A stretch of 64,000 nucleotides of DNA from Melastoma dodecandrum (Eukaryota > Streptophyta > Magnoliopsida > Myrtales > Melastomataceae): the NCBI GenBank assembly GCA_029817715.1, contig JARUPY010000455.1:377001-441000 (forward strand), read 5' to 3'. A program made the translations under genes and the position numbers. This document shows positions 32,087 to 42,628 of this stretch, in pieces. Each line of letters starts with the position of its first letter. The first letter of the stretch is position 1. The notes under the pieces are model-generated. The model searched no databases. It saw only the letters and a list, made by a program, of their open reading frames with translations, and was not told the origin of the DNA.

Positions 32087-32544
32087 TCTTGGCCACCGGT
32101 TTCCCTGAGAGCTTTCAACTGTTTGTTGAATGCATGGGTGATGATGGATGGCTAATATACTAAGGAAGGAAGAAATTATTGGTACATGTGGATCCAAAAA
32201 TAGTGTCAAATAAAGAGGGAAGGAAGCCGTGGATTACAAGGATATGACCCGGAATATTCCCTGGGAAACTTGTCTTTTGTTCATCCTTATCGTCCATCTC
32301 ATGTTATCTCGTTGCCACAACATCATCCCCATGGATTTTTCTTTTTCCATCACGCGTTGCTCGAAAGTCATGGGTCTCTTGTCATTTTTTCCGACCGGAC
32401 AAAATCAAAGGGAAAACGTGAAAGTGGTCTGCTTCTGAAACTTCTTGGCAGAAGCCAAACGACTGATTCAAGACGATGCCAAGTACGGAACAGCCCAGTT
32501 GCAGGAATAACGAGGTCCGATGACATTAATATCTACCTATCAAT

Positions 32545-33652
32545 CTAAATTGAATCACGGCTCAGTCCTGACATCCGTCGCCCTGCCCTTGGCACGGTGT
32601 GAATCTTGATGACATGAACACCAGCCCCTTCGACCTGTGGAAACTCGCATATGATGGCGTCCTCAGGACCGATGTTGTTACGCCGGCAGACGGCACCCCA
32701 TCCGCTGATCCATATGCGGCCGTCGTTCCAGTTCTTGATCTCTCCCTTGGATCTCCTTCCAAGTGGGTCTTCGAATGTCACCGGGGCGGCCAATTTCAGG
32801 TTGTAGTCTCTATTGAAGTGCCATGGAACAGGCTGCGAGACGACATCCCACAAAGTTGAGCGAGCCGATCATCCACGAGAATTCCTAAAAACGATGCATG
32901 ATATCCTTACCAGGCAATTCTTCCTGTTGTTTCTGAGTCTCGTGACAAAGAAGGGGTTTCGAACGTTGATGTATTTCTCCACGTCGGGGAAGTACTCCCA
33001 TGACGGGAGCGTAGATCGCGTTCCCCCTGATTTTGAACAGCAGAGAAAAGCAAATGATTCTTCGAAAAAGATGTCAGCCGATAAAGTGATGGGATATCCC
33101 TACCATTTCCGATTTTCCGCTTCCCGTGTGCCTTCTGGTTGTGCTTGAAGGCAGGGACTTCTTCTGCCATCGAGTCCCCCTCCTCCTCATTGTCGTCGTC
33201 AACATCATCGTCTTCACTGGTATCATCGCTGGGAATGTCCTGGACCACCTGCTTCTCACACATGTTCTTCCCAAATACCCGAATTTGAAATGCCAGTCCC
33301 ATGATGTAGTGGAAAGCAAGGATGTCGCCGTCCTCAAGGTGGTTATCCCTCGAAAACCTCGGCCACCCACCTTGTATGTAGACATGTCCGTTGAGGTTGA
33401 TGAGCTTCACGTGCCAGTTCTTCCTGCCAACGGGAATACCCTCCCTCTGGAGGAACATCCGCTTAGGCAGCCGATGGTTCAACGATCTCACAAACTCGTC
33501 ACAGACTAGCTGCAAAATAAGAAAACAGGAATTAATCAAAACAGAGAGAATCCCATGAAGAAACTTTTGGATCACACGAACCCAACAGGAATTACCATTC
33601 TCTTATCAGAGCGGAAACACGGAAGATAAGCCTTCAAGAAGCCGGTCATCAT
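32545..33652 (-). CDS. REM-type B3 domain protein
   Basis: Four exons on the minus strand: 33652-33596, 33509-33104, 33026-32911, 32832-32545; 288 aa. REM proteins are plant nuclear DNA-binding factors, VRN1 being the best known. B3 domain 1 (about 3-102): LKAYLPCFRSDKRM, FVRSLNHRLPKRMFL, WHVKLINLNGHVYIQGGW, FSRDNHLEDGDILAFHY. An acidic linker DDTSEDDDVDDDNEEEG follows, then a basic patch, then domain 2 (about 170-280) with NPFFVTRLRNNRKNCLPVPW and EIKNWNDGRIWISGWGAVCRRN. The start is uncertain: two adjacent ATGs at 33652 and 33649, and an in-frame ATG at 33712 that would add 20 residues. From memory VRN1 lies close to the dioxygenase genes in Arabidopsis chromosome 3, in keeping with this neighbourhood. 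Confidence 0.8.
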
Positions 33653-33712
33653 TTCAGCTTTCTCTTCACTTCCCCTTGCGAGAGAACAAAGAGAAAGGAA
33701 ACGGACGGTCAT

Positions 33713-35004
33713 CTCCAGATCACAACAATCTAAAGCACAAAATTCAAACCAAGCATATGTACAAGAACGTTTGCCTTGCCTGGTTTCAGAGGTCGCACAC
33801 CCCTGAGTTCTGGCAGGGGCCATCGAAATGTCTTTTCCCAGAACAAAGAACACTAAAGAAGGCTTCCAAACCTACTCTACAGAAAGTAAATCAGTGTGGG
33901 TGGACTAATTGACAGAAAAAGAGGAGAAAACAACCTTAAACAGATGAATCCCTACAACTAGAAACATTTCCAGTTCGGGCCTATGTGACAACGATGCGCA
34001 CAGATGACCAACTCTGTTGTAAATCACATGCATCATCATAAAGTTAAAAGAATGGGGTGGGCTGCATTAGTCAAACCTCTTTAACTATTTTTCATAAACT
34101 GAGAGAATTCAGTGCTCAGCCCCACTCCCCCCCATTATCACCAACTAAAGCGATGTAATTAAGAGGAAACTGCAGTAGGTTCACCCGCATCATCGAATGC
34201 TATTCAACTCTTTGATGCTTTTAGAACCACAGCAACCCGAGCTCTTGTATAGTTTTTGTGAATCCAAGCTCTTCTGGTAAGCTTTTCAACGACACTACGC
34301 AATCAGAGATATTCAGGGATGTCCGATCCCCTAACTCCCCCCCTCCCCCCCAAAGAACTGTGAAGTGTTTCTAGTTCATCACAATCTTCAAGATTAATTT
34401 GAGCAGCGAGTGGAGTCGGACATCCTAGTGATCGCAGCCAACCTGATCTGTAGTACTATCAGATTGTTCATACTCTGTTAAAAGGAAGAAGTATTGCATC
34501 AAGTCCTTTACACCCAATTTGAGATCGAGGGTCGACGTGACGATGTAATAGTAGAACGAGACCGCTTAGAGGCACAGAACGATGCACGTTCACCAGCCGT
34601 TCTCCGGTTTAGAAACATTCCGGAGGCAATTGTTTCCGAGTGATCAAGAAATTTTTTTTGCCCACAGAGATGGGAGAATGGCTTGCCCCGGGCTCAGTCA
34701 AAGTCAATTCCCCATCCTAACAGGATGATCTCTGGAGGTATCTGTACCGTACACGTGGGATCACACCCGTGCCGTTCGATCAAAACCATGAAGACGCCAA
34801 ATCCTTAAAGAAAAGCGGAAAGTGCTCCGTGTAATAAAATATCCCCGGAATCCTTTCCCTTCCTTATCCACTCCTTGGAACTAACTGCCCACAGCTTTAA
34901 GAACAAGTAAACTAGAAGACTCTATAGACATAAGATCCAGATCATCATCGTTTTACAAATCTAAAGCCTTTTCATCCTAATCCGATCCCCAGTCCACCAA
35001 CACT
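33713..35004. other. Divergent intergenic region between B3 gene and MEE14/CBP1-like gene
   Basis: About 1.3 kb with the 5' flanks of both divergent genes. It has C-rich tracts (about 34337-34350), and open stretches only in the first part (33.7-33.9 kb), which probably are 5' UTR of the B3 gene. No further gene recognised. Confidence 0.45.
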
Positions 35005-35817
35005 ATGTTGAAGTCGGCGTTGATCCGATCGTGTCCGTCTCCCCTAGGTGCAAGCCCTCGCTTCTCCTGCTCCCTGAGGACCAATTCCTGCGACCACATC
35101 CCCAAGCTCCAGCCTTTCAGCCGGACCAAGGTCGAGAGGGCCCTCAAGGATCCCCCCTTGATCCAGAAGTGCGAGAACGACCTCGCCGGTATGACCGCCC
35201 CACTTTTCTCCTTTCGACTTTTTGTTGTTCTTCTGATGCTTATGATTTGTTCCTCGAGTGTTTTTCTTTTCTTTACAAAGATTATTGTTCCACCCTCGAG
35301 GGAGACGCGTCGTACAGTTGCTGGACCGCTTATTTCGAGCTGCGAGAGCTGGAGGTGGGAACCACCTCGTTAATGGATATGCAAGTTTTGTTCTTTTGCT
35401 GCAGAAACTCCAGTTATGGAGTTTTGAGTGTTGTTTTATATGCCAAGTTCGCATCTTTGTGTTTAGTAGCTCCGTAACTTTGTCGTGATCTGTTTGCTGC
35501 AGAAGGAGAAAGCGAAGGAAGAAGTCGAGAGGTTGATCGTCGAGGCTGGCGGGGTAAAATCCTTGATCGGGCTCCTACATGGAGTTGCGCAGATCCACCG
35601 GGCTAAGAAGAACGGCTCTGTATTGATGAAGCCGACCGCCGCTGAGAAAGGTCTGGAGAGCCATTGTCCTATCCCGGACGGGCTGCCGAAATCTCGCGAG
35701 GAGATGGAGGAAGAAGAGAGGAGCCGGATGCCCGATTCGGCGTTCACCAGGCTGCTCAGAACCAAGGGGACGTATCCTGCCTGGTATTCCCCGGCCCCGG
35801 ATCATGAAACCGATTAA
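35005..35817 (+). CDS. CCG-binding protein 1 / MEE14-like
   Basis: Three exons: 35005-35188, 35281-35354, 35503-35817, giving 190 aa. In Arabidopsis CBP1/MEE14 is reported as a central-cell factor linking transcription machinery components in pollen tube guidance. That is family knowledge, not visible here. Seen: an N terminus rich in Ser, Arg and Pro; IPKLQPFSRTKVERALKDPP; CENDLADYCSTLEGDASYSC across intron 1; a region GGVKSLIGLLHGVAQIHRAK; and a conserved end RMPDSAFTRLLRTKGTYPAW. These blocks match At2g15890 as I remember it. Both introns keep frame. It is followed by the pollen LRR-extensin in the same orientation, as MEE14 and PEX3 are adjacent in Arabidopsis. Confidence 0.82.
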
Positions 35818-36617
35818 ATGATCGCTAGGCGAGGTTTTGTGTTCCTAAGTCTTGTCTTATACACTAGTCTGCAATGGATCAGGACTGAATCGGCATTCGC
35901 CTTTTTGTATATATAAGGTCATTTTTCAGTATGTAATAGGATGCCTGTATGTGCATTGGTTAATAGGAAACCTGTATATATAAGGTTTCTGCAGGCAATC
36001 AGAACATGTTGGTTAATAGGAAGCCTGTATGTGCATTGGTGGATGTAATATTAGTCTGTCCTGGTTTGGCATATGTTTACTGGAAGCACGAGCCCTTCGG
36101 AATCCAGACGACCAGATCTCTCCCACCATATCCCTTTACGGGTTCTAACTGTGCACGACTTGGCAGACCTTAGATGGTCACGGTCGCCACGGGGACTTGA
36201 TAATCGAAAAGGGCTCAAACCTGTCATAAGGGCTCATATCTTTGCACGCTGCGTTGGGATTATTTGAAGGAGAGATGGAAGGCATTGAGAATGTGTTTCT
36301 GTCCGAATGAAGGGAGAAAGAAGACGGTTAAAGCTGTCGGGGAACACTGGCCACTAGAAACATCCTAAAACGAGGAAGGGAGAAAGGCAAAGAGATCCAT
36401 TTGTTGGTTTTCTAGCTGTAACACCCAAATTTGTCCTGCCCTCAAACCAAAACGAGAGGCGTGCCAAAACTTGGGAGGTTGCTAAAAAAATGGAGTCTGT
36501 TTGTGGGGAGGCTCTTCCCCGGTTGCAGTATTACCACCCTTATAACACCCCCATTTAACCCCGACACCCCTTTGTTTCCTATAAGCTGCCTTGGGGGCTC
36601 TTGATTCGTCCCTAATC
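35818..36617. other. Intergenic before the LRR-extensin gene, with short direct repeats
   Basis: 3' flank of the MEE14/CBP1-like gene. The phrase GCCTGTATGTGCATTGGT occurs at about 35943-35960 and again at about 36023-36040, with GGTTAATAGGAA between and before, so about 80 bp is duplicated imperfectly. A TTATAACA TATA-like element is at about 36539-36546, upstream of the LRR-extensin ATG. Confidence 0.55.
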
Positions 36618-39272
36618 ATGGGCAACCCTTTCAAGATGCATCCGCCCTCGGGCTGCTTCCCTCTTCTCGTTCTAGCTTTCCTCGCCCTGTCCGGAATCTC
36701 CCACGCCCTCACTGACGCCGAGGCCTTGTTCATCGCCAGGCGTCAGCTCTTGTCTCTTAAGGAGAACGCTGACCTTCCAGACGATTTCGAGTACGAGGTT
36801 GATGTTACTATCACGTTCGCGAACCAGAGGCTCAGGAGGGCCTATATTGGCCTCCAGGCATGGAAGAAGGCGATGTACTCTGACCCGTTTAATACCACCG
36901 GAAACTGGGTCGGCCCTGATGTGTGCGAGTACAATGGCGTGTTCTGTGCACCGGCTCTTGATGACCCGAATCTGAATGTCGTGGCAGGGGTTGACCTCAA
37001 CCATGCTGATATTGCTGGGTACCTCCCGTCCGAGCTGGGGCTCTTGTCGGACGTGGCGCTGTTCCACGTTAACTCGAACAGGTTCTGCGGGATCATTCCG
37101 AAGAGCTTCTCGAAACTCAGCCTCATGCATGAGTTCGACGTGAGCAACAACCGGTTCGTTGGCCTGTTCCCCAAGGTCGTCCTCACCTGGCCTGCCGTCA
37201 AGTACATCGACCTCAGGTACAATGACTTCGAGGGGAAGTTGCCCCCGGAGCTTTTCCTGAAGGAATTGGATGCCTTGTTCCTGAACAACAACAGGTTCAC
37301 CTCGACCATCCCCGATACCATCGGGAAATCGACCACGTCCGTCGTTGTCTTCGCCCACAACAAGTTCACCGGATGCATCCCTCGTTCGATTGGGAACATG
37401 ACCAATCTCAATGAGATCATCTTCCTGAAGAATCAAATGGGAGGTTGCTTCCCTGACGAGCTCGGTTTGCTGGGCAACGCAACGATCTTCGATGCGAGCC
37501 ACAACAAGTTCTTTGGTGGGTTGCCAGCATCCCTGAGCGGGTTGAAGAATGTCGAGATTTTGGAGGTCGGTCACAACAAGCTGACAGGTTGGGTGCCTGA
37601 GAAGATATGCATGCTGCCGAAGCTCGTCAACTTCACCTTCTCTAACAACTACTTCAGCAAGGAGGATGCAGCATGTGTCCCGGGCTCTACAGACGCATTC
37701 TTCTGCGATGCAGGCAATTGCCTCCCGAACAGGCCGGGACAGAAGTCTGGCAAGGAATGTTACCCTGTGATTAGCAGTCCAATCGACTGCAGCAAGTCCT
37801 GTGGTGGTAGTGGCGGTTCCATCTCTTTCCCACCCAAGGCCCAAACACCAACCCCCAAGCCCCCAACCCAAACACCTTCGCCAGTGCCTGCTCCTCCCAA
37901 GGAGGCTCCCGTCCCGAGTTCTCCAAAGCAAACTCCTACCCCAGTACCAGCTCCCCCTTCGGAGACTCCGGTCCCATGTGCACCTAAGCAAGCTCCCACC
38001 CCGGTACCTGCTCCTCCTGAGGAGACTCCAGTCCCGAGTCCTCCCAAGCAATCTCCGAGCCCTGTACCAGCTCCTCCTAAGGAGACTCCAGTCCCAAGTC
38101 CTCCCAAGCAATCTCCAACTCCGGTACCAACTCCTCCTCAAGAGACGCCCGTACCTAGTCCTCCCAGGCAATCGTCTACCCCGGTAGCAGCTCCTCCTCA
38201 GGAGACTCCTGTCCCGAGTCCTCCCAGGCAATCTTCAACCCCAGTACCAGCTCCTCCTCAAGAGACTCCCGTCCCGAGTCCTCCCAAGCAAACTCCTACA
38301 CCGGTGACGGCTCCTCATGAGGAGACTCCTGTCCCGAGTCCTCCCAAGCAATCTCCGATCCCAATGCCCCCTCCACCCAAGGAGACTCCGGTCTCAAGTC
38401 CTCCTAAGCAAGCAACAACCACGGTACCTGCTCCTCCCAATGAGACTCCGGTCCCTAATCCTCCTAAGCAAGCGCCAACCCCAGAACCGTCTCCTCCCAA
38501 GCATACCCCAGCCCCCCCACCTGATCCTCATCGCGAAGGAGCTGTCCCGCGTTGGAGGCCGCCGAAGTCATCATCAACGTTCGTAGAACCACCAAAGGCT
38601 TCTGCTTCCCCAAACCCGGTTCAATCTCCACCACCCCAGCCCCCTGTCTATGCTCCACCACCTCCGGCATACTCCCCTCCACCACCGGTCTACTCTCCTC
38701 CTCCTCCCCCTGTGTACTCTCCTCCTCCACCCGTCCAATCTCCTCCTCCTCCTCCTCTGGTGAACTCTCCCCCGCCTCCACCAGTCTCCCCACCTCCACC
38801 GGTCTACTCTCCTCCTCCCCCGATATACTCTCCACCTCCTCCAGTCTACTCTCCCCCGCCACCACCCCCGGTCCACTCTCCACCACCACCAGTATTCTCT
38901 CCGCCACCTCCAGTCCACTCACCCCCACCACCACCCCCGGTCCACTCTCCACCACCACCATTATACTCGCCACCCCCACCACCCGTCTACTCCCCACCTC
39001 CACCAGTCTACTCGCCACCCCCACCACCCGTCTACTCCCCACCCCCACCAGTCTACTCGCCACCCCCACCACCCGTCTACTCCCCTCCACCACCACCACC
39101 CGTGTACACTCCCCCATCTCCGGTATACTCTTCCCCTCCACCACCTCCTGTAACATCACAGCCTCCTCCAGTCCGGTCACCACCGCGATCACCAGAGGAG
39201 CCCATAATCCTACCGCCTATCTTTGGGTCGCAGTACTCGTCGCCTCCTCCTCCAATATTCCAGGGCTACTAA
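36618..39272 (+). CDS. Pollen-type leucine-rich repeat extensin (PEX/LRX)
   Basis: Single exon, 884 aa, first ATG at 36618. LRX proteins are secreted wall proteins that bind RALF peptides through the LRR part and anchor in the wall by the extensin part. Seen: a signal peptide (hydrophobic LLVLAFLALSG, about 16-26) ending before ALTDAEALF; an N-terminal cap with AYIGLQAWKKAMYSDPFNTT; about ten LRRs (about 120-345); a Cys-rich hinge with CLPNRPGQKSGKECYP; ten 20-residue Pro-rich repeats (ETPVPSPPKQ type); then an extensin region of SPPPPVYSPPPP units with Tyr for cross-linking. The start ALTDAEAL fits the pollen class better than vegetative LRX1. From memory At2g15880 (PEX3) adjoins MEE14 as here. 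Confidence 0.93.
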   Translation: MGNPFKMHPPSGCFPLLVLAFLALSGISHALTDAEALFIARRQLLSLKENADLPDDFEYEVDVTITFANQRLRRAYIGLQAWKKAMYSDPFNTTGNWVGPDVCEYNGVFCAPALDDPNLNVVAGVDLNHADIAGYLPSELGLLSDVALFHVNSNRFCGIIPKSFSKLSLMHEFDVSNNRFVGLFPKVVLTWPAVKYIDLRYNDFEGKLPPELFLKELDALFLNNNRFTSTIPDTIGKSTTSVVVFAHNKFTGCIPRSIGNMTNLNEIIFLKNQMGGCFPDELGLLGNATIFDASHNKFFGGLPASLSGLKNVEILEVGHNKLTGWVPEKICMLPKLVNFTFSNNYFSKEDAACVPGSTDAFFCDAGNCLPNRPGQKSGKECYPVISSPIDCSKSCGGSGGSISFPPKAQTPTPKPPTQTPSPVPAPPKEAPVPSSPKQTPTPVPAPPSETPVPCAPKQAPTPVPAPPEETPVPSPPKQSPSPVPAPPKETPVPSPPKQSPTPVPTPPQETPVPSPPRQSSTPVAAPPQETPVPSPPRQSSTPVPAPPQETPVPSPPKQTPTPVTAPHEETPVPSPPKQSPIPMPPPPKETPVSSPPKQATTTVPAPPNETPVPNPPKQAPTPEPSPPKHTPAPPPDPHREGAVPRWRPPKSSSTFVEPPKASASPNPVQSPPPQPPVYAPPPPAYSPPPPVYSPPPPPVYSPPPPVQSPPPPPLVNSPPPPPVSPPPPVYSPPPPIYSPPPPVYSPPPPPPVHSPPPPVFSPPPPVHSPPPPPPVHSPPPPLYSPPPPPVYSPPPPVYSPPPPPVYSPPPPVYSPPPPPVYSPPPPPPVYTPPSPVYSSPPPPPVTSQPPPVRSPPRSPEEPIILPPIFGSQYSSPPPPIFQGY
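37901..38500 (+). repeat. 60-bp tandem repeat inside the LRR-extensin gene
   Basis: Ten consecutive units with an exact 60-bp period, each encoding a variant of ETPVPSPPKQSPTPVPAPP. Period length does not drift, so unit size is preserved while bases differ. It lies between the Cys-rich hinge and the SPPPP extensin part. Confidence 0.85.
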
Positions 39273-39722
39273 AGAAGAAGAAGGTTGAAGCACAAACACG
39301 ACGCCTCAAACCATCAAATACCACAGAGCGATGGTGAATTTAGTTGCAGGTCGGGGATGTACGACATCGTTCTTTTAGCAGAGGTTTCATGTGGTTTGAA
39401 AATATGTAAATTTATCACCTTCCTGCATGCACGACCACGCGCTTTGATCCTTCTTTTTTTCCATTTTTCCCGTTACTTCTTCTTACAAGCTAGTAATAAC
39501 TTCAACAATGAAATAATAAAATAAAACGTGAACTAAAATCTCAGTTATTACATCGTATTCGACAAATAATTCTTATGCCATCGTCTTTCGCTTTCGCCTT
39601 TCCACTGCTTGGTCGTTATTTCCTTCCTATCCTTGACTTCAAGATTATGTTTTTATTAAGAGTGGGGAGTGCGAAAAGGTTTGGAATCGCCGATTTCTCG
39701 TGTTTTTTTTTTTAATTTTCCG
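39273..39722. other. LRR-extensin 3' flank
   Basis: 3' UTR-like sequence with AATAAAATAAAA near 39512-39523 as a possible polyadenylation signal. No other feature. Confidence 0.5.
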
Positions 39723-42415
39723 ATGGAGGGCGAAGCGAATTCAGCGGTCCTGTGGCGGATGAAGTGAAGCCTGTCGAAGGAGGAAGGAGGAGGGTGGGGT
39801 GGATGGGGGTTCTCTTCACTCTCGATCTTGTCGGATCTGCAGAAGGCTGCCGGGGAGATTTCTTGCGATGTAATTTCATTCTCTGGGTTGATATTTCGAT
39901 TTTGATCTATTGATTGATTGGTTTTTGGTGATTGTTGATCTGGTGTTGAGTCTATGGCTAGTGTTCGGAGCTGATTTGGTTGATTGGGGGTGGATTGTGC
40001 GTTTTTTTGGACAATTAGGGTTAGTTTTAGGGTTTGGTCCGGTCAGGAGCATATCTGCGTTAGAGTGATTGGAAATGTTTGTGGTTATCGGTAGGGCTTG
40101 TTTTATTCAGAGTATGGCTTGAGCGATCCTTCTGGATTTGTGAGACATTCTTGGTTTATATTATTGTGGAGTTGGACTAAATTTGCAGTATATGGAGTTC
40201 ATGGTTCACGGTAATGCTAGTGTGTTCACCGTTTATTGGGTATACTAGGTACACAAATTTGTGATGATCTGTAATTTGGTTTCCTCTTTTCGGAATGTTC
40301 TTTCAGATATGAGCTTTTATCGGATCTTTAATTGGGTTGTGTGTTTTCTTTTGACTTTGGCTTCCTTTGGTACGGAAATGCAAGCATAGATCTCTGAAAA
40401 CAAAAGCCTTACTGTTAGGCATGCAGTTATTGTCTTTGTTATGACAAGGGAACATACTGCATAGTTGTGCAATATCATATCGGTGTTCCTGTAAGGTGTA
40501 GACATTGGGATTCGTCTTTTTGTTTTTGACTTGTGTTCGGCTGCCGAGGTCGCAAAAAGTGCAGCAAAGACCGTTATCGATAAGGAATAGGACTCTTCCA
40601 AAGAGGAAATAGCATCTGAAAATCTTATCAATGGGGAGGAGAAAGCAGATGAGAGCGAAAAATTGAGGAAATCAGCTTTTGATAAACGAGAGAATGCAAG
40701 TCAAGATACAGTCCTCAGTCGGGTAAGTTTTTGAATTGCAGTATTGACTGTTGGTCTTACTTTCCACTTTCTCAGTCAATTGGGTTTCAGTTCTGCTCGT
40801 TGCTCATGAGGGCTTCTTAAAAAGTCCGGTCCCAGAAAGAGGACTTGTTGTTTATTGTCTGTCATTTCAAGCCAAGCTTCTTTTCCTGGCCAGGGTTTAA
40901 AAGTTCTCGATAAGAATGTAGAGAACTTGGCTTCTGGTGCTTGGTAGGCTTTGGGAAGTGCATGGAAAGGCTAAGTTGTGTTATAACTTCGTAGAGGTAA
41001 TTTTTTATTAATGAAAAGCTTCACGATTAGCATTTGACAATTATATGATGTTTTTCACTGTGTCAATATTTTTCAGTCGGTAGATTGTGGATGTTTTACA
41101 ATTAGATTCTGTATTAATAATTCAAATGTGTGACCATTTAAGCTCGAGACTTCTGTCGCCAACTTTGCTAAGTCTCTCTCGCAAGGTGGTCTACCAAAGC
41201 TGCCAGTTCTGTTGCCCCATCTTTGTTGGAGGTATTGTTGTAATTCTTTTGGCTTTGAACTGTTGTCAATCACCTTTGAAATTTTAGTAGCGAGTCCTTT
41301 GGCTGACTTTCAGTTTTCATGCTATTACCAGACATGACAAGCATTTACTGCAAAGGGGATACAGGTCCTTGAACGTGTTGAGAAGGAGATGATGGATTTT
41401 CTTATCTCTGAGACGGGCATTGAGATTGAATTATTGATAAGAAAGAACTCAAGTGCAATGAAAGACTGTGCTGATGATGATCATTTGTTTGATTGAGGAA
41501 GTCTCATTTGATCGTTGCTTCTATATAGTTGCATGGGTTAGTGTGGATTTATTGCCGTGTTATCTTATGCATTTAGAAGAGTGTGCATTTTCGACTGAAG
41601 TTTGGCTATACCCATTTTATTGGTCGGTGTTGAGAGGGTCAATTTCATCACAGCGACAAAACAGATTGCTTGTTGGTGATGATGAAGATGATTTACTTGG
41701 AATTTTTGTGGTTATATTTTCTTAAGACACGACTAATGCAAGCTGTCATCGCATCTTACTTGGGTAATCAATTGGAGTTTCTCTTTATCACCTGTGATGC
41801 TTTTAAAGATTCACGAATGCTGTCTTGGGGCTTCCTACTGGTGAAATGGTTCAAAGGACTGCAAGCAGACTAGAAGCTCAGGAGTTCATGTAGTAATTTC
41901 TAAGTTGTAACTGGAATTTAATTGGGCATAACATGGTCATGTGGTTACAACTCTTATGGTGTGTTTGGTTTAAGGATTTGAGGAAGGAATAGAATAGCCT
42001 AATAATCCTATTTTTTTTTTCTTTGTCTTGTCTCATTTTATTCAATTCCTTTGCTTTTCATTTTCTTAATTTTGAAGAGGAAGTTGGCGTTCCCTAGGTC
42101 ATGTTAGGGAATGCCCATTCCCTTCCTCATTCCATTTCTTTCCTCTTCTCATCTTCATCATTAAACTAAACACGTCATTTTTTAAAGCAATTCTCTTCCT
42201 AATCACTATATTTTCCTCTCATTCCATTCGAAATTCCGTTTCGAAAACTAAACGGGCTATTAGATGATGCATTTTAATTGAATTTGTTGTATTCTGCAGA
42301 GATTATCAGAGATGTGCTGTTTAGTTGAATTTGCTGTTCAGAGATTAATTGAATATGATGCTCGGAAAATTGGCATTTATGAAGAATATCTGGGAACCGT
42401 CAATTTCCTTTCTAA
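39723..42415 (+). pseudogene. Decayed DUF719/FAM114-like gene
   Basis: Dispersed exon-like pieces keep the order of a plant DUF719/FAM114-type protein as I remember it, but none join into a full frame. 39723-39870: ATG, stop after 14 codons, then in another frame GWGGWGFSSLSILSDLQKAA. 40545-40722: EVAKSAAKTVIDKE, stop, then an acidic part up to a good donor. 40893-40985: GLKVLDKNVENLASGAW and ALGSAWKG with a lost junction. 41366-41520: LERVEKEMMDFLISETGIEI, stop after DDDHLFD, then EVSFDRCFYI. 41795-41890: FTNAVLGLPTGEMVQRTAS. 42300-42330: RLSEMCC. Introns remain recognisable, so it decayed in place rather than being a retrocopy. FAM114 proteins are poorly characterised. A MITE-like insertion sits between the last two pieces. 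Confidence 0.55.
41956..42261. mobile_element. MITE-like element, about 300 bp
   Basis: The left end reads ATGGTGTGTTTGGTTTAAGG and the right end GAAAACTAAACGGGCTAT, imperfect inverted repeats of the kind found in plant MITEs (GTGTTTGGTT type). Inner sequences GAGGAAGGAATAGAATAG and TTTCCTCTCATTCCATTCG are also roughly inverted. No coding capacity. Target duplication is not clear; superfamily not assigned. Confidence 0.5.
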
Positions 42416-42628
42416 CGCTTCACTCTCCATGGTGGTTTGCCCTTTGATGTTTCTTTTCATCTTATTCCTGATATATTTGATGAAAATGGGATGGGATCGG
42501 ATGGGCTGGGACTGGGACTAGGACTAGGACTAGAATGATAAGAGTATTTTCTTTTGCATTGCATGAATGCAAACCTTCTAGAAGGATTTGCATAATTTGT
42601 GGCTCTCTTTCTCGTTTATCCGCAGAAT

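Noticed and set aside
36672..38231. A 519-aa open frame antisense to the LRR-extensin gene
   Set aside because: It is a shadow of the GC-rich, Pro-coding strand: low-complexity Arg/Gly-rich product, no domain. The sense frame is a clear LRX protein.
38464..39192. A 242-aa antisense frame across the extensin repeats
   Set aside because: The complement of CCX-rich codons yields Gly/Val/Glu repeats; no start context, no homologue known to me.
38552..39337. A 261-aa Ser/Thr/Pro-rich frame on the same strand as the LRR-extensin
   Set aside because: An out-of-frame reading of the SPPPP repeats; the in-frame protein continues through it.
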